20,195 bases of DNA, from positions 1-20,195 of IMG/VR virus record IMGVR_UViG_3300026304_000011, one strand, 5' to 3'. The translations under genes and the position numbers were made by a program. The notes beneath the pieces were generated by a model, which saw only the letters and a list, made by a program, of their open reading frames with translations, ran no database searches and had not been told where the DNA came from. Below are positions 1 to 7,455 of the stretch, piece by piece; positions within the stretch are counted from its first letter, which is position 1; each line of letters opens with the position of its first letter. The DNA is from a virus.

Positions 1-1
1 T

Positions 2-319
2 GACGTGGCGAAATGCGATGCCATGCTATACGAGGAAGACATGGCAGCTTACGCCGCCCGGACGCCTGGTTGCGACTGCGGTTATCCGGCGCGGGTGCTG
101 CGCGAGGTTGACGCCAAGCGGAAAATCGTCGCCGAGCATGCGATGGAACCTGGCATGTTGCCGCCGTCCTGTGTTCGCTGCTGCGACACGAACACCGCCC
201 AGTACCCGCAGCGGTGGGACGCCCTGACCTGGCCGTGCCCGACTGTCCGCGCGCTGGCCGCGGTCTGGAGTGACCACAAAGACTACGACTTGGCATGGAA
301 AGGAATAACCGATGGCTAA
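2..319 (+). CDS. DUF6221-family phage protein, 5' end cut by window edge
   Basis: The frame is open to the left edge, and a GTG at base 5 is the first visible start, so the true N-terminus probably lies outside the window. The segment ARVLREVDAKRKIVAEH followed by a Cys-rich stretch (CVRCC), then PCPTVRALAAVW and a final DHKDYDLAW, is the recognisable pattern of DUF6221, a family of small proteins common in actinobacteria and their phages. No biochemical role is known for the family. The usual N-terminal helix of the family (about 20-40 residues) is not seen, which fits truncation by the window. Seven Cys residues, including CDC and CVRCC, could bind metal, but this is inference. The next gene starts inside its last codons (8-base overlap), so the three + strand genes here look like one transcript converging on the tail operon. 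Confidence 0.7.
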   Translation, partial: DVAKCDAMLYEEDMAAYAARTPGCDCGYPARVLREVDAKRKIVAEHAMEPGMLPPSCVRCCDTNTAQYPQRWDALTWPCPTVRALAAVWSDHKDYDLAWKGITDG

Positions 320-458
320 GGGTCCGAAGGCACCCGCGAACACCGGCAAAGTACCGTCCAAGACGGGCGCGAAACACGACGCCAACGTGATCAAGACGGG
401 GAAAACGAACCTGGCGCATCAGGCGAAACACGCCCCGAAAGGCGGCGGCAAGAAATGA
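312..458 (+). CDS. small Lys-rich basic protein (48 aa)
   Basis: An ATG at 312 is preceded by AAGGA eight bases upstream and overlaps the end of the DUF6221 gene by eight bases. The reading frame runs 48 codons to TGA at 456-458, which overlaps the ATG of the following gene (ATGA). The product is very basic (many Lys, with Gly, Ala, Asn and His) and low in complexity, beginning MAKGPKAPANTGK and ending KGGGKK. It has no membrane segment. I do not recognise a family. Such a protein could bind nucleic acid or simply be unstructured. The coupling at both ends and the clear ribosome binding site are the support for it being real. Confidence 0.55.
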   Translation: MAKGPKAPANTGKVPSKTGAKHDANVIKTGKTNLAHQAKHAPKGGGKK

Positions 459-766
459 GCACGGTCGCGATGTCGCAGGCCGCGCAGGGCGCGTGGGTTT
501 TCGTCGTGTGGCTGGTGGTCGCTGCCGCGTCGATCGGGTTGTGGCTGCTGCCGGTGTTCGTCGCGGCACGCCGCCATTCGCCGAACGTGAACCAGGTGAT
601 GGTCGTGGACCTGCTGCTCGGCTGGACCGGGATCGGGTGGGTCGTGGCTCTGGTGATGGCCCTGAAGCCGCTACCGCCGTATCCGCCGCCGTACGCGCAG
701 TACGGGCCGCGGCGAATGCCGAACGGCCCCGGCCGCTCGGATCGGACACCGAAGGGATACGGATAG
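455..766 (+). CDS. superinfection immunity-like membrane protein (Imm_superinfect family, PF14373-like)
   Basis: The 103-residue product has two hydrophobic segments, about residues 12-37 and 48-70. It carries the family hallmark LLGWTGIGWVVALVMALK (residues 54-71) preceded by an ARRHSPN loop, which matches the superinfection-immunity family named after T4 Imm. T4 Imm sits in the inner membrane and blocks DNA entry of related phages. Many family members are uncharacterised, so the role here is inferred. The C-terminal tail, residues 71-103, is Pro-, Tyr- and Arg-rich and probably cytoplasmic. The ATG overlaps the previous stop by four bases. It is transcribed toward, and ends about 50 bases before, the convergent tail/lysis operon. 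Confidence 0.72.
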   Translation: MSTVAMSQAAQGAWVFVVWLVVAAASIGLWLLPVFVAARRHSPNVNQVMVVDLLLGWTGIGWVVALVMALKPLPPYPPPYAQYGPRRMPNGPGRSDRTPKGYG

Positions 767-768
767 GC

Positions 769-816
769 ATGGCAACGACCAAGCAGATGAGGGCCGGGGG
801 CGTGAAGGTTTACTGA
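769..816 (+). CDS. possible 15-residue micro-ORF
   Basis: Two bases after the stop of the Imm-like gene an ATG opens a 15-codon frame (MATTKQMRAGGVKVY) ending at TGA 814-816, just before the end of the convergent - strand gene. Spacing and orientation fit a coupled last cistron, but the nearest purine-rich sequence (GGATAGG) is a poor ribosome binding site and so short a frame can arise by chance. No family is recognisable. Confidence 0.2.
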   Translation: MATTKQMRAGGVKVY

Positions 817-819
817 AGT

Positions 820-1104
820 TCAGCGGTGCGTGAGCCAGAGTCCCAGCCACGTAGCCAGGCCGCTCGCCAGGACGCTGACCGCCACCGCCATGCCCGCCAG
901 CTTGTTGCGGCCCGCTTCCAGGGCGGACAGCCTGCCCTGGAGGCCCCCCGGGACCGCGTTCTCCAGGAGCCGGATGCGGGCCTCGTGGTCCGGGAGGTCT
1001 TTGAGCTGCTCGTGGATGACCGCTAGCTGCGTGCCCATCTCGCCGAGTTTCAGCAGGATCTGCGTGGTCGCCGTATTGTCGATGGACGGGGCTGGCGTGG
1101 TCAT
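820..1104 (-). CDS. coiled-coil plus C-terminal membrane-anchor protein, XhlA/holin-like
   Basis: The 94-residue product has a hydrophilic, heptad-like helix (about residues 12-66, with LLKLGEMGTQLAVIHEQL and IRLLENAV). One membrane segment follows (about 68-91) with a short LTHR tail. This architecture resembles the XhlA/haemolysin-type phage proteins that sit next to endolysin and holin genes, and its place at the end of a tail operon fits a lysis role. The sequence alone does not prove it, and a virion membrane-associated protein is an alternative. The start is the ATG at 1104, which overlaps the upstream stop (ATGA) and has AGGAAGG five bases before it. The frame stays open upstream to 1746, but that part is a shadow of the preceding tail gene. 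No endolysin is present in the window. Confidence 0.6.
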   Translation of the reverse strand: MTTPAPSIDNTATTQILLKLGEMGTQLAVIHEQLKDLPDHEARIRLLENAVPGGLQGRLSALEAGRNKLAGMAVAVSVLASGLATWLGLWLTHR

Positions 1105-1682
1105 GCGACCTTCCTGAAGATCGTTTTCCGGTTGCTGATGGTCGGCGCGCCGGTCACGGACGCCCACCCGCATTTGACGGTGACCGGCATGGTAGCGGTG
1201 GTGTCGATCGTAGCGACGACGGAGTTTGAGTCGGCAAGCCCGACGGTGTTGCTGATCGCGGCCGGGGGGATGGCGCCGACGGCGTTGGCGGTTTCGGAGA
1301 GCTGGACGAACAGGTCGCCGAACACGCCGCCGCTGGCACCGGTCGCGGAGAACACGAAGTGGGTGTACCCGGTGTAGCGGAACCCGGCGCTGATGGGGAA
1401 TGCGGTGGCGGCGACGCCATTGATGGTGTTGAGGACGACGACACCGGAGATGACGAGGGTGAACGCGATCAGCTGCTGGGTGCCGCCCCACACGCCGGTT
1501 CCCCCGAATTTCACCTCGTACGCCGACGCCACTGACGGCTCGAGCGCGGGGATATTGTAGGTGGTGGAGAGGGGCTGCTGGGTGGCGGCGGTGACGGTCT
1601 GCGCCGCCGTATCCGCGAACCCGTAGTACTGGTTCAGGAACGCCGGTGTCACGTCCTGCCCGGCCGCGATAAGGAAACCCAT
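1101..1682 (-). CDS. putative minor tail / tail-tip protein (193 aa)
   Basis: The product is rich in Thr, Ala, Val and Gly with alternating hydrophobic residues, as expected of a beta-sandwich virion protein. It has no signal peptide or long membrane helix. It lies directly after the 1364-residue minor tail gene and ahead of the holin-like gene, the usual place for tail-tip or receptor-contact proteins. I do not recognise a specific family. The ATG at 1682 has TAGGAGC about seven bases upstream, and the stop codon of the previous gene forms part of this ribosome binding site. Residues about 80-185 (from the ISGVVVLNTING stretch to the C-terminal TISNRKTIFRK) look like one compact beta domain. 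Confidence 0.6.
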   Translation of the reverse strand: MGFLIAAGQDVTPAFLNQYYGFADTAAQTVTAATQQPLSTTYNIPALEPSVASAYEVKFGGTGVWGGTQQLIAFTLVISGVVVLNTINGVAATAFPISAGFRYTGYTHFVFSATGASGGVFGDLFVQLSETANAVGAIPPAAISNTVGLADSNSVVATIDTTATMPVTVKCGWASVTGAPTISNRKTIFRKVA

Positions 1683-1690
1683 GTGCGCTC

Positions 1691-4600
1691 CTAGGCGAGG
1701 GGGACGATCGAGGGGGTGAACAGGGACACGGACTCGCCGGCGGCATGGATTCTGACGACGCCGTTGACCGAGCGGACGACCGTGAAGGTCTGGCTGGATT
1801 GAAGTCCGGTGGTGACGTTGCCTAGGTACGCGTCATCGGCGAAGTGGTCTTCGTTAATCGCCCCGGTGGCCAGGACCCGCCCGGCGAGGCGGCAGAACGC
1901 GGCGGTGGCCGGGGCTACGACGGTGCCGGAGATCTTGGTGTAGGCCGAGGCGGAATCCAGGATCGAGGCTGAGGACATCAGCGTGCTGACCGAGACTCCG
2001 GCATTGGTGTAGAACCCCGCGCCGATGTTGCACGTCCGGGCAGGGGCTGCCGTCTCGAACCAGACTGAGCACAGGATCACGTCGCCCGGTGAGCACGCCA
2101 TGCCCTGAGTCAGGATGTTCGCCGCCGTGCACGAGGCGCAGGTCATGTCACCGGCAGCTAGCGACCGGATGCGCAGGGCACCGGCACCAGAATGCGCTGG
2201 CGATGCGACCTGGGCGACGGCGGCGTTGCCGGCGCCGGTCCAGTTCCCGGCCGTGGCGTCGAAGTCGGTGTCGTCGCCGGACAGGAAGTTGCCTGGCGGT
2301 CCCTGAATGTCGCGGACCGTCATCCGCTCCCCGGTCCACCCGGGGGCGGGGCCGACCCGGATGTCGAACGGGAGGTCGGCCTGCGCGGTGGTCCAGAGCG
2401 GGAACAGGCCGCCGTTCGCGTTCGTGCCGGTGACGGCCCGGAAATGCTTCGCGGTGGTAGTGATGGCGGCGCCGAGGGTGGCGCCGTCGGTGTCGGCCTT
2501 GAACGTCACCACGGCGGTTGTGTAAGGGCTCGCGGGGACACCGGTCCAGTCGAGCTCGAACATGTAGCCGCCGAGCCGCTCCGTGGCCTGCTGGACCAGC
2601 TGGCTGATCGCCTCCGGCGGTAGCCACGCAGGCGGGTTGGCGACGGTGATCCGGTCACCGAGGTCGGCATCCTGCAGGTCGTAGTACAGCCCGGCGACGG
2701 CGGTGCGGGCGAGGATCAGCTGGATGAGGGGGTACCGGGATTCGTCGACTGTCCCCATGTGGAGGAGCCACCCGGCCTCATGGAACGCCTGGGAGTCGGA
2801 TGCCACGTTGAGGGTTGCACCGCCGGCGGAGTAGGCGCCGACCCCGGCCGGGGGGGGCTGGACGGACAGCGGCCCGGTGGCCTGGATGAGCCGGTAGGAG
2901 GAGCCGCCCTGCCGGGAGACGGTCACGTCATTAGCCGTGGTCTGGTCATCCTCAACGGGCGTGAGGGCGCCCGCCAAGTGCGCCGCGGCGTAGTCCAGCG
3001 CCACCGCGGCCGGCTGGTTGCGCAGGGAGGAGAGGGTGCGGTAGCCGAGTGCGAGCTGCTGCCGGGGTTCGAGCATGACGCCGCGGTCGGCGTCGGCGCA
3101 TTCCTGCAGCAGCGACGTGAGGATCTGCTGGGTCTGGGCGCCCATCGGCACCGACGTGGACAGGCGGCCCTGGCCGCGGAACCCGACGCCCTCTTCGCCG
3201 CAGAGCCGCTGGAACCGGGTCCCGGCCGGCTCGCCGGCCCAGGCGGCGAGGGGCCCGGCGAGGGCGGACAGGTCCGTCTGAATGCCCTGGACGACGATAT
3301 GGCCGAACACCGAGCCCGACGCCGGGCTGACCTCGTTGGCGTTGACGCTCACGCCGGTGACGGCACCCATGACGTTGTTCGGAAGGGTGATGCTGCCGGT
3401 GCCGGTGACCGGCACGGTCGCGCCAGCCTGCAGCACCTGGAGGCTCATCGCCTGAGTGCTGTTGGCGGGGGGAAGCATCGCGATGCTGACGGCGAGGTTC
3501 TGCCCGTTGACACCGGTGACCAGTGCCGGGCCGCTGCCCGCGAACCCCGAGCCGTCCCCGGCGACGAAGCCCAGGCCGAGGCTGCCGCCATTGGCGGACG
3601 TGTAGATCAGCAGGGTGTGCGCGACCGGGCCGGACATCGCGATATCGAGAAGGACCGACAGGGTAGTCTCGCCGGCGGCCGGGATCGACAGCAGGGCCGT
3701 GACCTGGTTTGCGGTTGCCGGCGTGTAGCCGGGCACCAGGCCGCCGATCCGCGCTCCGCTCATCGTCGGCAGCGGACCCGAGCATGCGAACGGCGACGCG
3801 GCGGCCATCGCGGGTTTCGCTTTCGCGAACGTCATCGGCGTCCCGCCCGGCAAACCGGATGCGAGCGATGTGGCCGACGCCGCGTCTTCGCATGGCCAGT
3901 ACGCGACCGGCACATTCGGGCTGCCGACTTTGGTCCAGTACCGCCGCATCGCGGACACGACGGGCCGGTTTCCCTGGTTCAGGCGGCGCAGCAGCCCGTT
4001 CGCCGTCACCGACACGTACACTTCGCTGCCCGACGGATCCCAGCCCTGCGGCCACGACGCGACCTCACCATGCATGCGGTACTTCCGGTTGCTGATCTCC
4101 GTGGTGCCGTACAGTTTCCACGCGTTCGACTGCGCGTCGGTGAACGTGGCCGCCCCGGGGGTCTGCACCGTGAAATCCGGGGACGCTTTGACGGTGCCGC
4201 CGATGCCCTGCAGCAGTTTGAGGGAATGGACTTTGCCCTGCATGTTCGGGATCTGCGGCGGCAGGGGACCCGCGATGATGCGGCGCATCAGGTCCAGGCT
4301 GTCGGTGGTGTTGCCGATGATGTTGAACCAGAACCCGTCCGCCAGCGGGACCAGCTGCGCCGACTGATACATGACCAGGCCGTTGCCGTACGTGACCGAC
4401 AGGCCGCACCACACCCGGCTCGCCGGGTTCGCGGCCTTAGCCTGCCCCCGCACCGTGTTAAAAAAGCCGGCAAACTCGCCGGGCTGGGCCTGGTTGGCCT
4501 GGTCCTGGACCTCGAACAGGTCGCCGTTATTCGCGCACACCGCAGCCAGATTGGTGCGGATATACCACTGGTCCAGGGTCTCGCCCGCTAGCTTCGGATG

Positions 4601-5785
4601 CGCCGTGTCGGTGCTGCCGAGATCCCGGCCGGGGACCAGGAACACCTTGAAGCCGTTCGCGTGGGCCAGGGTGCAGAAGTTCGCGATGAAGGTCTGCGGG
4701 TCCTGTTTCTCCTCGATCGGGGAGTTCCAGGTGACGCCGCCTTCCACGTCGTACCGGACCCATTTGAACAGGGCGTTTATGGGGCCGTTAGGCGTGTACG
4801 TGATGCCGTTCTGCACGAAATTCGCGTTGGTCACGTCGGCTTTGAACTGGGCGAACGCCACATAGTTCAGGATCGGGGTAGCGGCCAGCCCGTCCTGCAC
4901 CGGGTTGACGAGCGGATTCCCTCCGCTGACGAACGCCTCGGGGGTGTCGAAGAAAACCCGCGTCGTCGTCGCGTCAGCTACGAAACAGGAGTGGACGTTG
5001 GGGCCGTCGGACATCCACCCCAGCTGGCCGGTGCCGCCCGCGTACAGGTTCGCGGTGGAGTCGAAGACCAGGTTCGGGTTGATGTTGCTGGCGAAAACCA
5101 CGCCGCCGAGCTGCACCCAGCCCGTGGTGATCGGCCCGAGCGGAGCCTGGTTGACGGCTGCCGGGGCCGTGTAGAACCGGACCGAACTGTCGGCGGTCGT
5201 ATACGTGACCTTGATGGCCTGCCGCTTCAAGGGCGGAACCGGCACCGGAACAGCCGACACCGCCGTCAGGATCGTCGCATTGTCCGGCGTCAGCAGGAAC
5301 GCGAGGGTACCGTCCTCATTCAGGGTCAGCTTCCACGACCGCTGGTTCATCGGATCGAACCACTTGCCGCACAGCACCTGCTTGCTGTTCCAGTTATCCA
5401 GCGTCACATCCAGCTGAATCTCCGTATCCCCCGTGACGCTGATCCCGGCCGTGTCCGGGCAGTACGCGTAACTCCCCTGATCATTACCCTCGCTGCGCAG
5501 GTAAGACGCGCCTTCCGGCACCGACACGCGGACCTGCGTGTTGCGGACCAGGTTCCCGTAATACGGCCCCGCCGGGTTCTTGGAGGAGAACCGGCCGTCC
5601 CGGTTATCCAGCGTCAGAGTCAGTGACGACGGGTTCGTGCCGGTCGACTCATCCGGATGGCCGCGCGTGACCACCGCGCCGGCCACATTCTTGTTCAAGT
5701 AGACGAATGTGCTGATATCAGTCCAGCCGAGCGAACCCAGCAGCGCTTCGGCTCTCAGGTCCAGGATCGTCGACGGGGGCGCCAT
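1691..5785 (-). CDS. large modular minor tail protein with LamG-like, barrel-like and carbohydrate-binding-like regions
   Basis: At 1364 residues this is the largest gene in the window. It follows the tape measure with a one-base overlap (TGATG). Residues 1-95 form the conserved N-terminal module of actinophage minor tail proteins (LTLDNRDGRFSSKNP, PYYGNLVRNTQVRV). Residues about 110-265 look like a LamG/concanavalin-type sheet. Residues about 300-505 look like an alpha/beta barrel insertion (NYVAFAQFKAD, KWVRYDVEGGV, AHANGFKVFLVPGRD, FEVQDQANQ, GLSVTYG, GFWFNII). Residues about 569-635 carry the family signature (HGEVASWPQGWDPSG, GLLRRLNQG, VAYWPCEDA), followed by a second LamG-like stretch to about 830 and hub-like sequence to about 1160. 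The last 200 residues resemble a CBM-like sandwich (DFDATAGNWTGAGN, SGAGALRIRS). It probably forms the tail tip or hub and touches cell-surface polysaccharide. Domain borders are read by eye. Confidence 0.85.
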   Translation of the reverse strand: MAPPSTILDLRAEALLGSLGWTDISTFVYLNKNVAGAVVTRGHPDESTGTNPSSLTLTLDNRDGRFSSKNPAGPYYGNLVRNTQVRVSVPEGASYLRSEGNDQGSYAYCPDTAGISVTGDTEIQLDVTLDNWNSKQVLCGKWFDPMNQRSWKLTLNEDGTLAFLLTPDNATILTAVSAVPVPVPPLKRQAIKVTYTTADSSVRFYTAPAAVNQAPLGPITTGWVQLGGVVFASNINPNLVFDSTANLYAGGTGQLGWMSDGPNVHSCFVADATTTRVFFDTPEAFVSGGNPLVNPVQDGLAATPILNYVAFAQFKADVTNANFVQNGITYTPNGPINALFKWVRYDVEGGVTWNSPIEEKQDPQTFIANFCTLAHANGFKVFLVPGRDLGSTDTAHPKLAGETLDQWYIRTNLAAVCANNGDLFEVQDQANQAQPGEFAGFFNTVRGQAKAANPASRVWCGLSVTYGNGLVMYQSAQLVPLADGFWFNIIGNTTDSLDLMRRIIAGPLPPQIPNMQGKVHSLKLLQGIGGTVKASPDFTVQTPGAATFTDAQSNAWKLYGTTEISNRKYRMHGEVASWPQGWDPSGSEVYVSVTANGLLRRLNQGNRPVVSAMRRYWTKVGSPNVPVAYWPCEDAASATSLASGLPGGTPMTFAKAKPAMAAASPFACSGPLPTMSGARIGGLVPGYTPATANQVTALLSIPAAGETTLSVLLDIAMSGPVAHTLLIYTSANGGSLGLGFVAGDGSGFAGSGPALVTGVNGQNLAVSIAMLPPANSTQAMSLQVLQAGATVPVTGTGSITLPNNVMGAVTGVSVNANEVSPASGSVFGHIVVQGIQTDLSALAGPLAAWAGEPAGTRFQRLCGEEGVGFRGQGRLSTSVPMGAQTQQILTSLLQECADADRGVMLEPRQQLALGYRTLSSLRNQPAAVALDYAAAHLAGALTPVEDDQTTANDVTVSRQGGSSYRLIQATGPLSVQPPPAGVGAYSAGGATLNVASDSQAFHEAGWLLHMGTVDESRYPLIQLILARTAVAGLYYDLQDADLGDRITVANPPAWLPPEAISQLVQQATERLGGYMFELDWTGVPASPYTTAVVTFKADTDGATLGAAITTTAKHFRAVTGTNANGGLFPLWTTAQADLPFDIRVGPAPGWTGERMTVRDIQGPPGNFLSGDDTDFDATAGNWTGAGNAAVAQVASPAHSGAGALRIRSLAAGDMTCASCTAANILTQGMACSPGDVILCSVWFETAAPARTCNIGAGFYTNAGVSVSTLMSSASILDSASAYTKISGTVVAPATAAFCRLAGRVLATGAINEDHFADDAYLGNVTTGLQSSQTFTVVRSVNGVVRIHAAGESVSLFTPSIVPLA

Positions 5786-7455
5786 CAGCGGAACGCCACC
5801 TTACGGTCGAACATTGCCGGGTCGCCGCCCCGGATGCGGACGGCTTCCTGCAGCGCCGCGATCAGCTTGTCAGTCCCGGTGCCCCGCGCCCACTCCAAAA
5901 CCACCCGCTGAACACCCCCGCCGGCGGATTGGCTGACCATCCGCTCCGTGTCCGGGTTCGAATGCACGTAACTCCCCGCCGGGACCTGGATGAGTTCCCG
6001 GCCGTGCTCGCCTATCTCGATCAGGCCGCTGGCGATGCCGCCAGCCGCACGGTGGCCGGGACCGTGACCGTGACCGGTCGCTGGGGGCGGAGGCCCGAAA
6101 TTAGTCGCGCCGATGATGGTGCCGACAAGGGTGTCCACAAACGTATGGACGGTCTTCCCGTTAAGCGCATCCAGCCTGGCCCTGGCATCGGCGATACTCG
6201 CCTTCAGCTTGTCGATGTTTGCTTCGATACTGGCTCGCCTGGTCTTGGTCAGGTCCGGGTTCTTCAGTGCCTGCTCGGCGATGTACAGCTTCGTCTGAAG
6301 GTCCTGGATATTGCCCTTGAGCGTGATGATCTTCGGGGCTGCGGCGAGAGCGTTCTGCCAGTCCCTGACCTTCCCGATCGCGCCGTTCATCGAGTTGTCA
6401 AAGCCGCTCTTCCATCTATTGACCTGATCAGACCATCCCTTCAGGAAGTTCAGGCCGGGGATGTGCGACATGGCTCTCAGGATCGTGCTGGACGCGGAAA
6501 GAAACGCGTCGCCGATGCTCTTCGCGGCCACGACACCGTAGTGTGCCGTCACCAGCATGAATTGCGCGAAGCCCATCGCAAGACCGCTCGTCACCTTGAA
6601 GGCCCAGCCGATAGACCTGATGGTGGCGGCGAGAACGGTGAATGTGGCCTCCAGCACCATGATCCCGTTCGGGCTGGTCAGGTCCTTGATGAAAGTGACA
6701 AGTGCTCCCGTGACCTGCCCGAGCCCCTGTCCGATCGCGGTGATAGCCGGGCCTGAGAGCCTGGTCATCTCGGCGAAGAAATTCTTGAAGCCCTGAGAAC
6801 TAGCCACCCGGTCGAACTGCTTCAGCAAGCCTTCGATGGCCCGCCCTGCCTCTACTGCCAGCGGCTGCAGGACGGGCAGCAGCTTCTTCACGATGTCGCC
6901 CGCGGTGCTGGCGATCTGCCCGACCAGGGGTGTCATGGACTTCGACATATCCATCCAGGCCTGCTTGATCTGGAGGATGGTCTGCACGGCTGGCCGGAGC
7001 GCTGCCGGGATCGCGGACCAGGCCTTGTCCTTGGCCGTATCACCCACTGCCTTGCCGACTGCGTGGACACCCTTCATGATCTGCTGGAAAATCGGCAGCG
7101 CCAGCGCGCCGAACGCGGCTATCCCGAGGCCAGCCGCAACTAGCTCAGGAAGGATCGTGGCCAGGTAGCCGATAATGGCGACAAGGATCACCCCGAGACC
7201 GGCAAGCCCGGCCCCGCCGCCCGCGTTACCTATCGCGCTGGCCATCGACGACGACATCTGCGGGAAGGCCTGGGTTGCCAACTTGGTGATGCTCCCGGAC
7301 ATGGTGCCGAAAAGAGACGTGACAGCCCTGATAGCGTTGCCGAGGCGACCGCTGCTCTGCGTGTTCTGATTGGCGGCATTGTTCAGCAGCCCGAGCTTAG
7401 CGATGGCGTCCGGCGTGCCAGTCACCTTGATGTCAATCGTCACCTCGTTCGCCAT
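5785..7455 (-). CDS. tail tape measure protein
   Basis: The tape measure sets siphovirus tail length and is expelled during DNA entry. The 556-residue product begins with a short beta-like leader (VTIDIKVTGT). It then has a very hydrophobic Gly/Ala-rich stretch (about 82-120), long amphipathic helices, and a coiled-coil-like region at about 375-434 (LQTKLYIAEQALKNP, IEANIDKLKASIADARARL). The C-terminus is the typical AAGGIASG then GEHGRELIQVPAGSYVH pattern, preceded by a His-Gly run (GHGHGPGH, about 461-468). At roughly 0.15 nm per residue (rule of thumb) the tail would be about 80 nm, which is short. The ATG at 7455 has a perfect AAGGAGG five bases upstream and lies inside the end of the frameshifted chaperone frame. 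No peptidase or transglycosylase domain is seen. Confidence 0.92.
   Translation of the reverse strand: MANEVTIDIKVTGTPDAIAKLGLLNNAANQNTQSSGRLGNAIRAVTSLFGTMSGSITKLATQAFPQMSSSMASAIGNAGGGAGLAGLGVILVAIIGYLATILPELVAAGLGIAAFGALALPIFQQIMKGVHAVGKAVGDTAKDKAWSAIPAALRPAVQTILQIKQAWMDMSKSMTPLVGQIASTAGDIVKKLLPVLQPLAVEAGRAIEGLLKQFDRVASSQGFKNFFAEMTRLSGPAITAIGQGLGQVTGALVTFIKDLTSPNGIMVLEATFTVLAATIRSIGWAFKVTSGLAMGFAQFMLVTAHYGVVAAKSIGDAFLSASSTILRAMSHIPGLNFLKGWSDQVNRWKSGFDNSMNGAIGKVRDWQNALAAAPKIITLKGNIQDLQTKLYIAEQALKNPDLTKTRRASIEANIDKLKASIADARARLDALNGKTVHTFVDTLVGTIIGATNFGPPPPATGHGHGPGHRAAGGIASGLIEIGEHGRELIQVPAGSYVHSNPDTERMVSQSAGGGVQRVVLEWARGTGTDKLIAALQEAVRIRGGDPAMFDRKVAFR

Noticed and set aside
1105-1746. Upstream part of the frame ending at 820
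   Set aside because: It is a Pro/Arg/His-rich shadow of the 193-residue tail gene; the real start is the coupled ATG at 1104.
2952-4055. 367-codon frame on the - strand inside the minor tail gene
   Set aside because: It is another register of the same strand, dominated by Arg, Pro and Gly. The overlapping frame has clear tail-protein motifs.
2759-4591. 610-codon open frame on the + strand
   Set aside because: It lies fully antisense to the minor tail gene, with Arg/Gly/Ala/His-rich low-information sequence typical of GC-rich antisense frames, and has no family pattern.
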